Shown here: positions 1-7,883 of the stretch, piece after piece
How the letters are laid out: each line of letters starts with the position of its first letter
How positions within the stretch are numbered: position 1 is the stretch's first letter
From: JBFXIE01 sp050176255
Lineage (GTDB): Bacteria; Pseudomonadota; Gammaproteobacteria; Burkholderiales; Burkholderiaceae_C
Length of the DNA: 21,851 nucleotides
Assembly (NCBI RefSeq): GCF_050176255.1
Contig: NZ_JBFXIE010000052.1
Direction: 5' to 3' (one strand)
Made by a program: the position numbers and the translations under genes
The notes under the pieces: generated by a model
What the model saw: only the letters and a program-made list of their open reading frames with translations
Databases searched by the model: none
Told to the model about the DNA's origin: nothing

Positions 1-7
1 ACCCCAT
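1..7 (-). CDS. possible start of the next cco-cluster gene (only two codons in window)
   Basis: An ATG at position 7 on the minus strand is preceded by AGAGGG about six bases upstream, 32 bases after the fixH stop. This looks like the translation start of another gene continuing the cbb3 cluster to the left. Only ATG GGG plus one base are visible, so no product can be named. Confidence 0.25.
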
Positions 8-39
8 GATTACCCTCTGTGGAAGGCCACTTTTTTCAT

Positions 40-318
40 TCACCGGGGGTGATCCTGCGGCGGGGTCGCAGCGTGGTTGCGCCCTTTCATTGCAGGCGTC
101 ATAGCAGCGTCCTGGTTGTTTAACGTTTTGTTAATGTCCAGGCCGCGCTGGTAATAGTCTTCCGCGACGACTGGATCGGGCCGGGAGAGCGCAAGCCAAA
201 GCGTGACAAATCCCGCAACGACGACGATCACCGGCCCGGAAATCACTAGCCATACATAACCGTGCTTCCACCAGGGTTGAGTCTCGTGCACCGCCTTGGT
301 CAATGAGTTTGTAGACAT
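40..318 (-). CDS. fixH: FixH/CcoH-like cbb3 oxidase assembly protein, short form
   Basis: This 92-residue inner-membrane protein is the last complete gene of the cco cluster. FixH/CcoH proteins help assemble or stabilise cbb3 oxidase. One transmembrane helix spans about residues 23-45. It is followed by the segment DYYQRGLDIN at about 54-63, which resembles the conserved periplasmic-side motif of FixH. The tail is short and polar and ends at residue 92. Many FixH proteins are about 150 residues and carry a further periplasmic domain that is absent here. GGGGAG about ten bases upstream supports the start. It lies 69 bp after ccoG and is probably co-transcribed with it. The assignment rests on the motif and on position directly after ccoG; sequence similarity alone would be weak for so short a protein. 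Confidence 0.8.
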   Translation of the reverse strand: MSTNSLTKAVHETQPWWKHGYVWLVISGPVIVVVAGFVTLWLALSRPDPVVAEDYYQRGLDINKTLNNQDAAMTPAMKGRNHAATPPQDHPR

Positions 319-387
319 TGCTATGAGCTCCCCACCCCTCTAGGGGGCATTTCAAAATACTGTTGAACCAGCCCCGATGCACCCAAT

Positions 388-1830
388 TCAGCGCGGCACC
401 AGAAAAACCGACTTTTCAGCTACCTGCGCTTTGTCGCCCTGGGCCTGAACATCAAAATACACAACGTGAGATCCTGGTGCGGCAGATCCATAAGGTATCT
501 GCAACCGCACGGCCACCCAACGCGCCTCCGCAGGTCCAATATCCACGACAGAGTCCGACGCCACCTCCAGCCCATCCAGGCCCCTCACACTGATGACATA
601 GCGCTGCGGCCCCTCTGTGGCATTCATGATTTGCAGGCGGTAAACATTCTCCAGTTTGCCTCCAGCCACGATGCGCGAAAGTGCTGCACGATCACGAACC
701 ACGTCCACCTTGAGCGGCGCCCGAACCACCAGACTTGCCAGCATGCCGACACACAGCGCAACCAGCACGGCGGTATATATCAGCACACGGGGACGCAGCA
801 CGCGCCTGAGCATCTGCGACTGAGTCCAATGATTCTTGACGCCATTTTGAGTAGAAAAGCGAATCAGCCCTCGCGGGTATTTCATCTTGTCCATCACAGT
901 GTCACAGGCATCAACACACAACCCACAACCAATGCATTCGTATTGCAAGCCGTTGCGGATATCGATACCCGTGGGGCACACCTGTACGCACAGCGTGCAG
1001 TCAATGCAGTCGCCCATGCCCTTGGCCTTGTAATCAAGACTCTTGACACGCGGACCGCGGGGCTCCCCACGCTCAGGGTCATAGGTAACAATCAACGTGT
1101 CCTTGTCGAACATTGCGCTCTGGAAACGCGCATATGGACACATATATTTACAGACCTGCTCACGCAAATAGCCCGCATTACCATAGGTTGCAAACCCATA
1201 GAAAAACACCCAAAAAATCTGCCAAGTGCCTTGCAAGGCGAGTAGTTCACTGCCCAATTCGCGAATAGGCACAAAATAGCCGACAAAAGTAAATCCTGTC
1301 CAGAAAGCTACAGCAACCCAAACCAGTTGCTTCAGTGCTTTTTTCCAGATTTTCTCGAAAGTCCAAACCCCATTATCCAGGCGCATACGCGCGCTACGGT
1401 CACCCTCAATCTTGTGTTCAATCCACATGAATATCTCGGTGTAAACCGTCTGCGGACAGGTGAACCCACACCACAGCCGCCCTGCAACGGCCGTGAACAA
1501 GAAAAGCGATAAAGCCGAGATGATGAGCAGACCCGTAAGATAGATGAAGTCTTGCGGGTACAGAACCAACCCGAAAATATAGAAACGCCGTGCTCCCAGA
1601 TCGAACAGCACCATCTGACGCTGCCCCCACTCGAACCACGGCAATCCATAGAAAACCAGTTGGGTCACAAACACCATCACCCAACGCCAGCGGGCAAACA
1701 ACCCACTTATGGAACGGGGATAAATCTTTTTTTGCGCCTCGTAGAGTGAAATAACCTCTGTCTGACTGCTGTCGGCCGGCGCAGGGTTAATGGGAATCAC
1801 CTTACGGGGCTGACCTTCGGCTGGCTTCAT
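388..1830 (-). CDS. ccoG: CcoG (FixG/RdxA), cbb3 oxidase accessory iron-sulfur protein
   Basis: CcoG is an inner-membrane iron-sulfur protein that has been described as reducing Cu(II) to Cu(I) for cbb3 oxidase assembly. The 480 residues have about five membrane segments (near 49-64, 92-116, 166-187, 203-217 and 348-368). A CxxxCP pair follows the second helix (C121, C125) and another occurs at C227/C231. A ferredoxin-like domain has two Cx2Cx2Cx3C clusters, C275/C278/C281/C285 and C299/C302/C305/C309, consistent with two 4Fe-4S centres. The C-terminal 110 residues form the periplasmic FixG Ig-like domain. Length and architecture match the family. It follows ccoP by 83 bp, with a terminator-like hairpin in that gap, and precedes fixH. 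Base composition looks less GC-rich than in neighbouring genes. No strong ribosome-binding site is seen before the ATG. Confidence 0.97.
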   Translation of the reverse strand: MKPAEGQPRKVIPINPAPADSSQTEVISLYEAQKKIYPRSISGLFARWRWVMVFVTQLVFYGLPWFEWGQRQMVLFDLGARRFYIFGLVLYPQDFIYLTGLLIISALSLFLFTAVAGRLWCGFTCPQTVYTEIFMWIEHKIEGDRSARMRLDNGVWTFEKIWKKALKQLVWVAVAFWTGFTFVGYFVPIRELGSELLALQGTWQIFWVFFYGFATYGNAGYLREQVCKYMCPYARFQSAMFDKDTLIVTYDPERGEPRGPRVKSLDYKAKGMGDCIDCTLCVQVCPTGIDIRNGLQYECIGCGLCVDACDTVMDKMKYPRGLIRFSTQNGVKNHWTQSQMLRRVLRPRVLIYTAVLVALCVGMLASLVVRAPLKVDVVRDRAALSRIVAGGKLENVYRLQIMNATEGPQRYVISVRGLDGLEVASDSVVDIGPAEARWVAVRLQIPYGSAAPGSHVVYFDVQAQGDKAQVAEKSVFLVPR

Positions 1831-1872
1831 GATGGGGTCTCTAGGGGAAATTCAGCTTCCAACAAACAAAAA

Positions 1873-1901
1873 AGCCGGCACCCTCGCAAGAGCCACCGGC
1901 T
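1873..1901 (-). terminator. terminator-like hairpin between ccoP and ccoG
   Basis: Reading leftward, AGCCGG (1901-1896) can pair with CCGGCT (1878-1873), with a further CTC/GAG pairing inside the loop. It is followed directly by a T-rich run (positions 1872-1861 on the minus strand read TTTTTGTTTGTT). It starts 12 bases after the ccoP stop. It could end or attenuate transcription from the ccoNOQP promoter before ccoG. The stem is only 6 bp plus an inner helix, so termination may be partial. Confidence 0.55.
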
Positions 1902-1913
1902 GCTGATCGTGCA

Positions 1914-2828
1914 TCAGCGCGTTGCGTCGGACTTGCGAGACAAGCCCCAGACATAAGCAGTCAGCACATTGATTTGCGCATCCGTGAGCTTGCCCGCCTG
2001 TGCAGGCATTTCGTTGGTTTTACCGACATTGATCATAGCCGTGATAGCCGCCTCGCCCCAGCCATGCAACCAGATGTCATCGGTCAGGTTGGGAGCGCCC
2101 AAGGCGAAGTTACCCTTGCCATCCATGCCGTGGCATGCCGCGCAAGCGGTGAACTTGGACTTGCCCAGCGATGCCTTCAGGGAGTCGTGCGGACTGCCCG
2201 ACAGGCTCAGCACATAGTGCGCCAGGTTACGCACATCCTCTGGCGAGCCCACGGCCGCTGCCATGGGCGGCATCACGCCCACACGCCCTTCGACGAGGGT
2301 CTTGTGGATTTGCTCCGGGGCACCGCCATGCAGCCAGTCCCCATCGGCCAAGTTGGGAAAGCCCTTGCTGCCGCGCGCATCCGATCCATGACACTGCGCA
2401 CAGTTATTCATGAACAGGCGCTCGCCAATGGCTATGGCAGCCGGGTCGGCAGCGAGCTCTTCGGTCTTCATGGAGCTAAACCGGGCATACAGTGGCTGCA
2501 ACTCTGCCGTAGCTTTGTCAACCTCAGCCTGGTATTCGCCAAGCTGCGTCCACCCCAAACTGCCCTTGTAGGCACCCAGACCGGGATATGCCGCCAGGTA
2601 GCCCGCGCCGAATAGCAAAGTGATGACGAATAGCCACATCCACCAGCGCGGCATGGGGTTATTCATTTCAGTCAGGTCTTCGTCCCAGACGTGCCCGGTG
2701 GTGTTGTCTGCCGTGGACTCGACCTTCTTGCGCGAAGTGAGCCATAGCAACAGACCGCAGCCGACGATACCGACGATGGTGATTGCGGCTACGTAAATAG
2801 ACCAGAAGTTACTGGTGAAATCGCTCAT
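1914..2828 (-). CDS. ccoP: cytochrome c oxidase cbb3-type subunit III (CcoP), dihaem
   Basis: CcoP is the dihaem membrane-anchored cytochrome c subunit that receives electrons from soluble cytochromes c and passes them to CcoO and CcoN. The 304-residue protein has an N-terminal helix at about 8-30 and a second at about 64-83. Two periplasmic cytochrome c domains follow, with CAQCH at 143-147 and CAACH at 229-233; M186 and M274 are likely axial Met ligands. The reading frame is open 22 codons further upstream. I chose the ATG at 2828 because MSDFTS is the usual kind of CcoP start, AAGAGA lies just upstream, and the longer form would overlap the CcoQ frame. It sits 28 bp after ccoQ in the ccoNOQP order. 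Confidence 0.97.
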   Translation of the reverse strand: MSDFTSNFWSIYVAAITIVGIVGCGLLLWLTSRKKVESTADNTTGHVWDEDLTEMNNPMPRWWMWLFVITLLFGAGYLAAYPGLGAYKGSLGWTQLGEYQAEVDKATAELQPLYARFSSMKTEELAADPAAIAIGERLFMNNCAQCHGSDARGSKGFPNLADGDWLHGGAPEQIHKTLVEGRVGVMPPMAAAVGSPEDVRNLAHYVLSLSGSPHDSLKASLGKSKFTACAACHGMDGKGNFALGAPNLTDDIWLHGWGEAAITAMINVGKTNEMPAQAGKLTDAQINVLTAYVWGLSRKSDATR

Positions 2829-2856
2829 GGTTATCTCTTTTCTTGTGGGAAGGTTT

Positions 2857-2994
2857 TCAGTCCTCGGCGAAAGGCAGTTGCGCTGCCTCCTCAAACCGGG
2901 CCTGGTTTCGGCGCATGAATGCCCACACCCAGATACCCACGAAACACGCCAGCGACGCCAGCGTGGCCACGATACGCATGGTGGTGATGTCCAT
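2857..2994 (-). CDS. ccoQ: CcoQ/FixQ small cbb3 oxidase subunit
   Basis: This small gene between ccoO and ccoP encodes a 45-residue single-span protein starting MDITTMRIVA. A hydrophobic helix at about 6-26 is followed by a charged tail rich in Arg and Glu. CcoQ stabilises the cbb3 complex, especially the association of CcoP. Two in-frame ATGs are possible, at 3000 and 2994. The AGGAGG at 3007-3002 lies one base before the first ATG, but seven bases before the second. The second start is therefore preferred; the longer form would be 47 residues. The ribosome-binding site begins at the last base of the ccoO stop codon, implying tight translational coupling. The call rests on size, hydropathy and position. 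Confidence 0.9.
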   Translation of the reverse strand: MDITTMRIVATLASLACFVGIWVWAFMRRNQARFEEAAQLPFAED

Positions 2995-3006
2995 AGCCAT
3001 TCCTCC

Positions 3007-3639
3007 TTATCTGAGCGCGCGGCCCAGCACTTGCAGATAGGCGATCACTGCGTCCATCTCTGTCTTGCCCTTGACCTGCTCAGCCGCACCGGCGATCTCT
3101 TCGTCCGTGTAAGGAACACCCACCGTGCGCAGCGCCTTCATGCGCGGCGCGACGATGGACGGATCGATCGTGTTTTTCTCAAGCCACGGGTAAGCAGGCA
3201 TGTTGGACTCGGGCACCACGTCACGCGGGTTGTTCAGGTGGATGCGATGCCATTCGTCACTGTACTTGCCGCCCACGCGGTGCAGGTCCGGACCCGTGCG
3301 CTTGGAGCCCCACTGGAAGGGGTGGTCATAGACGAACTCACCTGCCACCGAATAGTGGCCATAGCGCAGCGTCTCGGCGCGGAAGGGGCGAATCATCTGC
3401 GAGTGGCAGTTGTAGCAACCCTCGCGCAAATAGACATCCCGACCGATGAGTTGCACAGCGGTGTAGGGCTTCACGCCCTGCACTGCCTCGGTGGTGGACT
3501 TCTGGAAGAACAGGGGAACAATTTCCACCAGACCGCCCACCGCCACCACCAGCAGGATCAGCACGATCATGAGGAAGTTGCTGGTTTCGATCTTCTCGTG
3601 CGAAAAACCCGAGGATGCGTTCTTTTGCGTATTTGACAT
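3007..3639 (-). CDS. ccoO: cytochrome c oxidase cbb3-type subunit II (CcoO), monohaem
   Basis: CcoO is the membrane-anchored monohaem cytochrome c that relays electrons from CcoP to the low-spin haem of CcoN. The 210-residue protein has one N-terminal helix at about 23-45. A periplasmic cytochrome domain has the haem motif CYNCH (C75, C78, H79) in the family-typical context REGCYNCHSQMIRPF. M147 in SNMPAYPW is the likely sixth ligand. Length matches the family. GAGGA about eight bases before the ATG supports the start. It follows ccoN by 19 bp and precedes ccoQ by 12 bp, and is clearly co-transcribed with both. Confidence 0.98.
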   Translation of the reverse strand: MSNTQKNASSGFSHEKIETSNFLMIVLILLVVAVGGLVEIVPLFFQKSTTEAVQGVKPYTAVQLIGRDVYLREGCYNCHSQMIRPFRAETLRYGHYSVAGEFVYDHPFQWGSKRTGPDLHRVGGKYSDEWHRIHLNNPRDVVPESNMPAYPWLEKNTIDPSIVAPRMKALRTVGVPYTDEEIAGAAEQVKGKTEMDAVIAYLQVLGRALR

Positions 3640-3658
3640 GAGATTGGTTCCTCGATCC

Positions 3659-5098
3659 TCAGGCGTGTGCAGCGTTCACGGCCGGAATGGCTACCTTGAC
3701 AGAGCGACCGGAAATCGCCGTCATCCACACGTTCCAGGCCATGACCAACATGCCGCCCAGGTAGAGCAGACCACCACCGAAACGGATGGCGTAGAACGGG
3801 TAAGTTGCCTTGACGCCTTCGACGAAGGTGTAGGTCAGCGTGCCATCGGGGTTGACGGCGCGCCACATCAGACCCTGCATGACGCCCGCAATCCACATGG
3901 CGGCGATGTAGAGCACGATGCCGATCGTGGCCATCCAGAAGTGCAGCTCGATCGCCTTGATGGAATGCATTTTGTCCTTGCCAAAAAGGCGCGGCACCAG
4001 GTAGTACAACGACCCCATGGTGATCAAGCCCACCCAGCCCAGGGCGCCAGAGTGCACGTGGCCCACGGTCCAGTCGGTGTAGTGCGACAGGGCATTGACG
4101 GTCTTGATCGACATCATCGGGCCCTCGAACGTGGACATGCCATAGAACGACAGAGACACGATCAGAAAGCGCAGGATGGGGTCGTCACGCAGTTTGTGCC
4201 AGGCACCCGACAGCGTCATGATGCCGTTGATCATGCCGCCCCAGCTGGGAGCCAGAAGAATCAGCGAGAACACCATGCCCACGGACTGCGTCCAGTCGGG
4301 CAGCGCGGTGTAGTGCAGGTGGTGCGGGCCAGCCCACATGTAGGTAAAGATCAGCGCCCAGAAGTGCACGATGGACAGGCGGTAGCTGTACACCGGGCGT
4401 CCAGCCTGCTTGGGGATGAAGTAGTACATCATGCCCAGGAAGCCAGTGGTGAGGTAAAAGCCTACGGCGTTGTGGCCGTACCACCATTGCACCATGGCAT
4501 CTTGCACGCCAGCGTAGGCAGAGTAGCTCTTCATGAAGCCCGCGGGAATGGCAGCACTGTTGACGATGTGCAGCAGGGCCACCGCGATGATGAAGGCACC
4601 AAAGAACCAGTTGGCCACGTAGATGTGCCTGACCTTGCGCGTGCCGATCGTGCCGAAGAACACGATGGCATAGGACACCCACACGGCGGCGATCAGGATG
4701 TCAATCGGCCATTCCAGCTCGGCATACTCTTTGCCAGAGGTATAGCCCAGCGGCAGGCTGATGGCTGCAGCCACGATCACCAGCTGCCAGCCCCAGAACG
4801 TGAAGGCCGCCAGTTTGGGCAGAAACAAACGGGTCTGGCATGTGCGCTGAACCACGTAGTAGCTGGTCGCGAACAAGCCGCAGCCGCCGAAGGCAAAAAT
4901 CACCGCATTGGTGTGCAGCGGACGCAAGCGCCCGTAGCTCAGCCAGGGAATGCCGAAGTTGAGCTCCGGCCATGTCAACTGCGCGGCGATGAACACGCCC
5001 ACCAGCATCCCGACCACCCCCCACACGACGGCCATGATGGTGAATTGACGCACGACTGTGTCGTCGTAGTGCGCAACTTTTATTTGTGAAGACTCCAT
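3659..5098 (-). CDS. ccoN: cytochrome c oxidase cbb3-type subunit I (CcoN), catalytic
   Basis: CcoN is the haem-copper catalytic subunit that reduces O2 to water with high affinity and pumps protons. The 479-residue protein is almost wholly membrane-spanning, with about twelve helices. The expected ligands are visible: H62 and H349 for low-spin haem b, H347 for haem b3, and H209, H259 and H260 for CuB. Y253 occupies the position of the cross-linked tyrosine of the C family. These lie at a constant offset of two from the Pseudomonas stutzeri numbering as I remember it. GAGG seven bases before the ATG supports the start. A perfect FNR box lies 56 bp upstream, so ccoNOQP probably has its own oxygen-regulated promoter as well as readthrough from ccoI-ccoS. 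Confidence 0.98.
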   Translation of the reverse strand: MESSQIKVAHYDDTVVRQFTIMAVVWGVVGMLVGVFIAAQLTWPELNFGIPWLSYGRLRPLHTNAVIFAFGGCGLFATSYYVVQRTCQTRLFLPKLAAFTFWGWQLVIVAAAISLPLGYTSGKEYAELEWPIDILIAAVWVSYAIVFFGTIGTRKVRHIYVANWFFGAFIIAVALLHIVNSAAIPAGFMKSYSAYAGVQDAMVQWWYGHNAVGFYLTTGFLGMMYYFIPKQAGRPVYSYRLSIVHFWALIFTYMWAGPHHLHYTALPDWTQSVGMVFSLILLAPSWGGMINGIMTLSGAWHKLRDDPILRFLIVSLSFYGMSTFEGPMMSIKTVNALSHYTDWTVGHVHSGALGWVGLITMGSLYYLVPRLFGKDKMHSIKAIELHFWMATIGIVLYIAAMWIAGVMQGLMWRAVNPDGTLTYTFVEGVKATYPFYAIRFGGGLLYLGGMLVMAWNVWMTAISGRSVKVAIPAVNAAHA

Positions 5099-5153
5099 CG
5101 GTTACCTCATTGATATGCAAGAAAAAGTTTCAACCGGATTCGCATTATGGTTA

Positions 5154-5167
5154 TTGATAGATATCAA
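5154..5167 (-). promoter_or_regulatory. FNR box upstream of ccoN
   Basis: TTGATAGATATCAA is a perfect match to the FNR/ANR consensus TTGAT-N4-ATCAA. It lies between ccoS and ccoN and overlaps the last four bases of the ccoS coding sequence, including its stop codon. A class II arrangement would put transcription start near 5119 and a -10 near 5126-5131, where I see only a weak match. The site is palindromic; orientation is assigned from ccoN. Confidence 0.85.
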
Positions 5168-5301
5168 TCACTTTTAAGAATGCGCTCCCCCTCTTGTTCT
5201 ACGTCCTCAAACTGGCCACGGTAGACCGCCCACCACAGCCCCGCCAGCACGAACAGCACCAGCACCACCGACAGCGGAATCAGCAGGTAAAGAATATCCA
5301 T
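5164..5301 (-). CDS. ccoS: CcoS, cbb3 oxidase assembly protein
   Basis: CcoS is a small single-span inner-membrane protein needed to insert cofactors into cbb3 oxidase. The 45-residue protein starts MDILYLLIPLSVVLVLF, has one helix at about 4-26, and contains the family-typical GQFEDVEQEGERIL with acidic residues after the helix. The frame is open 24 codons further upstream, but that part would overlap the end of ccoI. The ATG at 5301 lies one base after the ccoI stop and has GGAG ten bases upstream. It is translated together with ccoI. Its stop codon lies inside the FNR box serving ccoN. Confidence 0.95.
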   Translation of the reverse strand: MDILYLLIPLSVVLVLFVLAGLWWAVYRGQFEDVEQEGERILKSD

Positions 5302-5302
5302 C

Positions 5303-7825
5303 TCAAGCCATCTCCACAGGCAGATTTGCCGGTCGCTGCGGTCCGGATGACGGCGTCTCCCCGGCGCTGTCATCTACGGAATGCGGCATGCGCGCCAGTC
5401 GCGCTGCGTTGGCCACGACCAGCAGCGAACTCAAGGCCATGCCCAGTCCGGCCAGCCAGGCGGGCATGTAGCCGGCAATTGCCAACGGCACACACAACGC
5501 GTTGTAACCAGCCGCCCACCATAAGTTCTGGCGCACGATCCGCATGGTGTTGCGCGCCAGCGTCAGGGTGTGCAGCACCGGGGTGAGATTCTCACCCATG
5601 ACGACGAAGTCAGAGCGCGATTGAGCCAAAGGAACCGCACGACCGAATGCAAAGGAGACATGGGCGCCAGCCAGCACCGGCCCGTCATTCAGCCCGTCTC
5701 CTACCATTGCCACACACCGCCCTTGCGCCTGCAGGGCTTGCAGGTGGGACAATTTGTCCTGCGGTGTGCAATCTCCCAGGGCCTGCTCAATGCCGGCCTG
5801 CGTAGCCACGGCATGCACCGCGGGGGTGCGATCGCCCGATAGCAGTTGAACCGAGACACCAGCCGCGCGAAGGCCTTCGACAACGGCTGCAACCTCGGGG
5901 CGCAAGTCCTCGCTCAGGTCAAAGCGCGCCAGCTCGGTCACCACGCCTGCATGCTCCACCGACAATACGACCTGCTGCATACCGCCGCCAGCCGCCGGCA
6001 CCCGTGCATGCGCGGCCGAGCCCAGGCGCAGCACCGACGGCTCCTGGTGCTCCATGCCGGCACGATGCGCCCGAGCGACCAGGCCTGCGCCCGATAGCTC
6101 CTGCACGTCCTGCACGACCCAGTCCCGCGCCTGCTGCGGCGGTTGCGGCGCCTGCCCCGCCGCGGCCACCAGCGCCCGCGAAACCGGGTGCAAGGAATGC
6201 CGCGCCAATGCAGCGGCCAGCGCCAGCGCCTCGGCTGGTGGCATTGCGGCCGCCGCAGCCACATGCGTGGCGCGCACGGCCAGGGCATCGCGCGTCAGCG
6301 TGCCCGTCTTGTCAAAGACCACGGTATCCACGGCGGCCAGCGCCTCCAGCCCCTGCAGGTTGCGCACCAGCACGCCGCGTCGCGCCAGGGTGCCCGCGGC
6401 CGTGAGCATGGCTACGGGGGTGGCCAACGATAGCGCACAGGGGCAGGTGACGATCAGTACCGCCACCGCCACCATCAGCGCATGGCTGGGGTCACTGGGC
6501 CACCACCAGGCCGCAGCCAGGCCAGCGGCCAGCAAGACAGCCACCAGAAACGGCCTCGCCACCCGGTCGGCCAATTGCGCCAGGCGGGGTTTTTGCGACG
6601 AAGCGCTCTCCATCAGCGCCACCACCTGGCCAAAACGCGTGGCAGCGCCCAGCGAATCAACGCGCACCTGTACCGGCGCGCGCAGGTTGTAGCTGCCCGC
6701 CGTCACCGCGCTACCCTGGGGACGATCGACGGGCGTGGACTCGCCGGTGAGCAGCGCCTCGTCCGCCTTGGTGCTGCCCGCAACAATGACACCGTCGGCC
6801 GGGAACGCCTCGCCGGGCAGCACACGCACCACATCGCCCAGCTGCAGGCGCCGCGTGGCCACGCGCTCAAAGCTGCCGTCCGCGGTGCGGCGCTCCACAC
6901 TGTCGGGCAGCCGGTTCATGACCGCCTCCAGCGCGCCGGCGGTTCGGTCACGCAGGCGCAGCTCCAGCCAGCGGCCAGAGAGCAGGAAAAACACAAACAT
7001 GGTCAGCGAGTCGTAATACACCTCGCGCCCAAACGGCCCCGTGGGGTCGAACGTGCCGGCCATGCTCACCACAAAGGTGATCAGCATGCCCAGCGCCACC
7101 GGCAAGTCCATGCTGACGCGGCGCTGGCGTATGTCGCGCAGCGCGCTGGAGAAAAACGGCCCGCAGGCAAACAGCACCACCGGCAGGCTGATGACCCACG
7201 ACGCCCAGCGCAGCAGCTGCTCCATCTCCATCGACAGATCGCCCGGCATGGCCTGGTAGGCGGGCCACGCATACATCATGACCTGCATCATGCAAAAGCC
7301 CGCCACCAGCCAGCGCCACAGAGCGCGGCGGTTCTCGCGCTGGCGCTGCTCGCGCGCAAAAACATCCATGGCGGGCATGGCGCGATAACCTGCCCGCTGC
7401 ACCGCGGCCATCCATTGCGAAGGCAGCACGCGGGCCGGGTTCCACACCACCCGGGCACGTCGTGTGGCGGCACTGACGTTGACCTCGCTCACCCCTGGCA
7501 CCTGGCGCAATGCATCTTCGACGGTCAGCGCGCAGGCGGCGCAATGCATGCCCTCCAGCACGACATGCGACTCCCACGGCGTATCCGTGTTCACTGCGGG
7601 TGCCTCTGCCGGGCTCTGCGCCGCATCGGTGGCGCTGGTGGCCGGGCGCGAATGCGCGCCGGGGTGTTGACGCGCCGTGGCACAGGGCCTGCCGAAAGCC
7701 GACCACTCGTGAGGGTCGTCCAGCAAGGCGCGGGCATCGTCCTCGGTGGCCGTCGAGGCGGTGGCGGTGGCGGCGGGTGTCTGCGCACCACCAGAAGAAT
7801 TTGACATGTGCGCGAGGCTATCCAT
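5303..7825 (-). CDS. ccoI: CcoI/FixI P1B-type copper-transporting ATPase
   Basis: CcoI moves Cu(I) across the inner membrane for the CuB site of cbb3 oxidase. With the start at 7825 it has 840 residues. After about 80 low-complexity residues containing DDPHEWSAF comes one heavy-metal-binding domain with GMHCAAC (C95, C98). Membrane helices flank a TGES actuator motif at 361-364. The ion-binding motif is CPC at 461-463, the phosphorylated aspartate is D505 in DKTGT, and HP and GDGLND motifs follow. Three in-frame ATGs are possible. 7843 overlaps an FNR box and has no ribosome-binding site. 7825 has GAGG about 12 bases upstream and is preferred. 7807 would fit a leaderless message from an FNR-dependent promoter. 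It is followed at once by ccoS. Confidence 0.93.
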   Translation of the reverse strand: MDSLAHMSNSSGGAQTPAATATASTATEDDARALLDDPHEWSAFGRPCATARQHPGAHSRPATSATDAAQSPAEAPAVNTDTPWESHVVLEGMHCAACALTVEDALRQVPGVSEVNVSAATRRARVVWNPARVLPSQWMAAVQRAGYRAMPAMDVFAREQRQRENRRALWRWLVAGFCMMQVMMYAWPAYQAMPGDLSMEMEQLLRWASWVISLPVVLFACGPFFSSALRDIRQRRVSMDLPVALGMLITFVVSMAGTFDPTGPFGREVYYDSLTMFVFFLLSGRWLELRLRDRTAGALEAVMNRLPDSVERRTADGSFERVATRRLQLGDVVRVLPGEAFPADGVIVAGSTKADEALLTGESTPVDRPQGSAVTAGSYNLRAPVQVRVDSLGAATRFGQVVALMESASSQKPRLAQLADRVARPFLVAVLLAAGLAAAWWWPSDPSHALMVAVAVLIVTCPCALSLATPVAMLTAAGTLARRGVLVRNLQGLEALAAVDTVVFDKTGTLTRDALAVRATHVAAAAAMPPAEALALAAALARHSLHPVSRALVAAAGQAPQPPQQARDWVVQDVQELSGAGLVARAHRAGMEHQEPSVLRLGSAAHARVPAAGGGMQQVVLSVEHAGVVTELARFDLSEDLRPEVAAVVEGLRAAGVSVQLLSGDRTPAVHAVATQAGIEQALGDCTPQDKLSHLQALQAQGRCVAMVGDGLNDGPVLAGAHVSFAFGRAVPLAQSRSDFVVMGENLTPVLHTLTLARNTMRIVRQNLWWAAGYNALCVPLAIAGYMPAWLAGLGMALSSLLVVANAARLARMPHSVDDSAGETPSSGPQRPANLPVEMA

Positions 7826-7842
7826 GTTGTGCAACGACCTCA

Positions 7843-7856
7843 TTGATCAAAATCAA
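7843..7856. promoter_or_regulatory. FNR box between divergent ccoI and universal-stress gene
   Basis: TTGATCAAAATCAA matches the FNR consensus TTGAT-N4-ATCAA perfectly. It lies in the short region between ccoI (leftward) and the universal-stress gene (rightward). For the rightward gene a -10-like TATGCT at 7878-7883 is centred 31 bp from the box centre, the spacing expected of a class II FNR promoter. For ccoI the same spacing falls on a weak TAGCCT at 7820-7815. One box may therefore serve both genes. Confidence 0.85.
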
Positions 7857-7877
7857 GACTCAGACCGTCGGCTATCC

Positions 7878-7883
7878 TATGCT
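7878..7883 (+). promoter_or_regulatory. candidate -10 element of the universal-stress gene
   Basis: TATGCT matches the -10 consensus at four of six positions. It is placed so that the FNR box at 7843-7856 would be centred near -41.5 of a start around 7890. That gives a leader of about 30 bases containing AAAGGAG before the ATG at 7921. The call is by spacing and weak match only. Confidence 0.45.

Noticed and set aside
3491..5089. 532-codon plus-strand frame antisense to ccoN
   Set aside because: It is a shadow of ccoN codons with a strongly biased composition and no recognisable fold.
5144..5149. CATAAT as the -10 of the ccoN promoter
   Set aside because: It is centred only 14 bp from the FNR box centre, far too close for activation at -41.5.
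6482..7804. 440-codon plus-strand frame antisense to the ccoI N-terminal half
   Set aside because: The translation is His- and Arg-rich and without motifs, and all ATPase motifs are on the minus strand.
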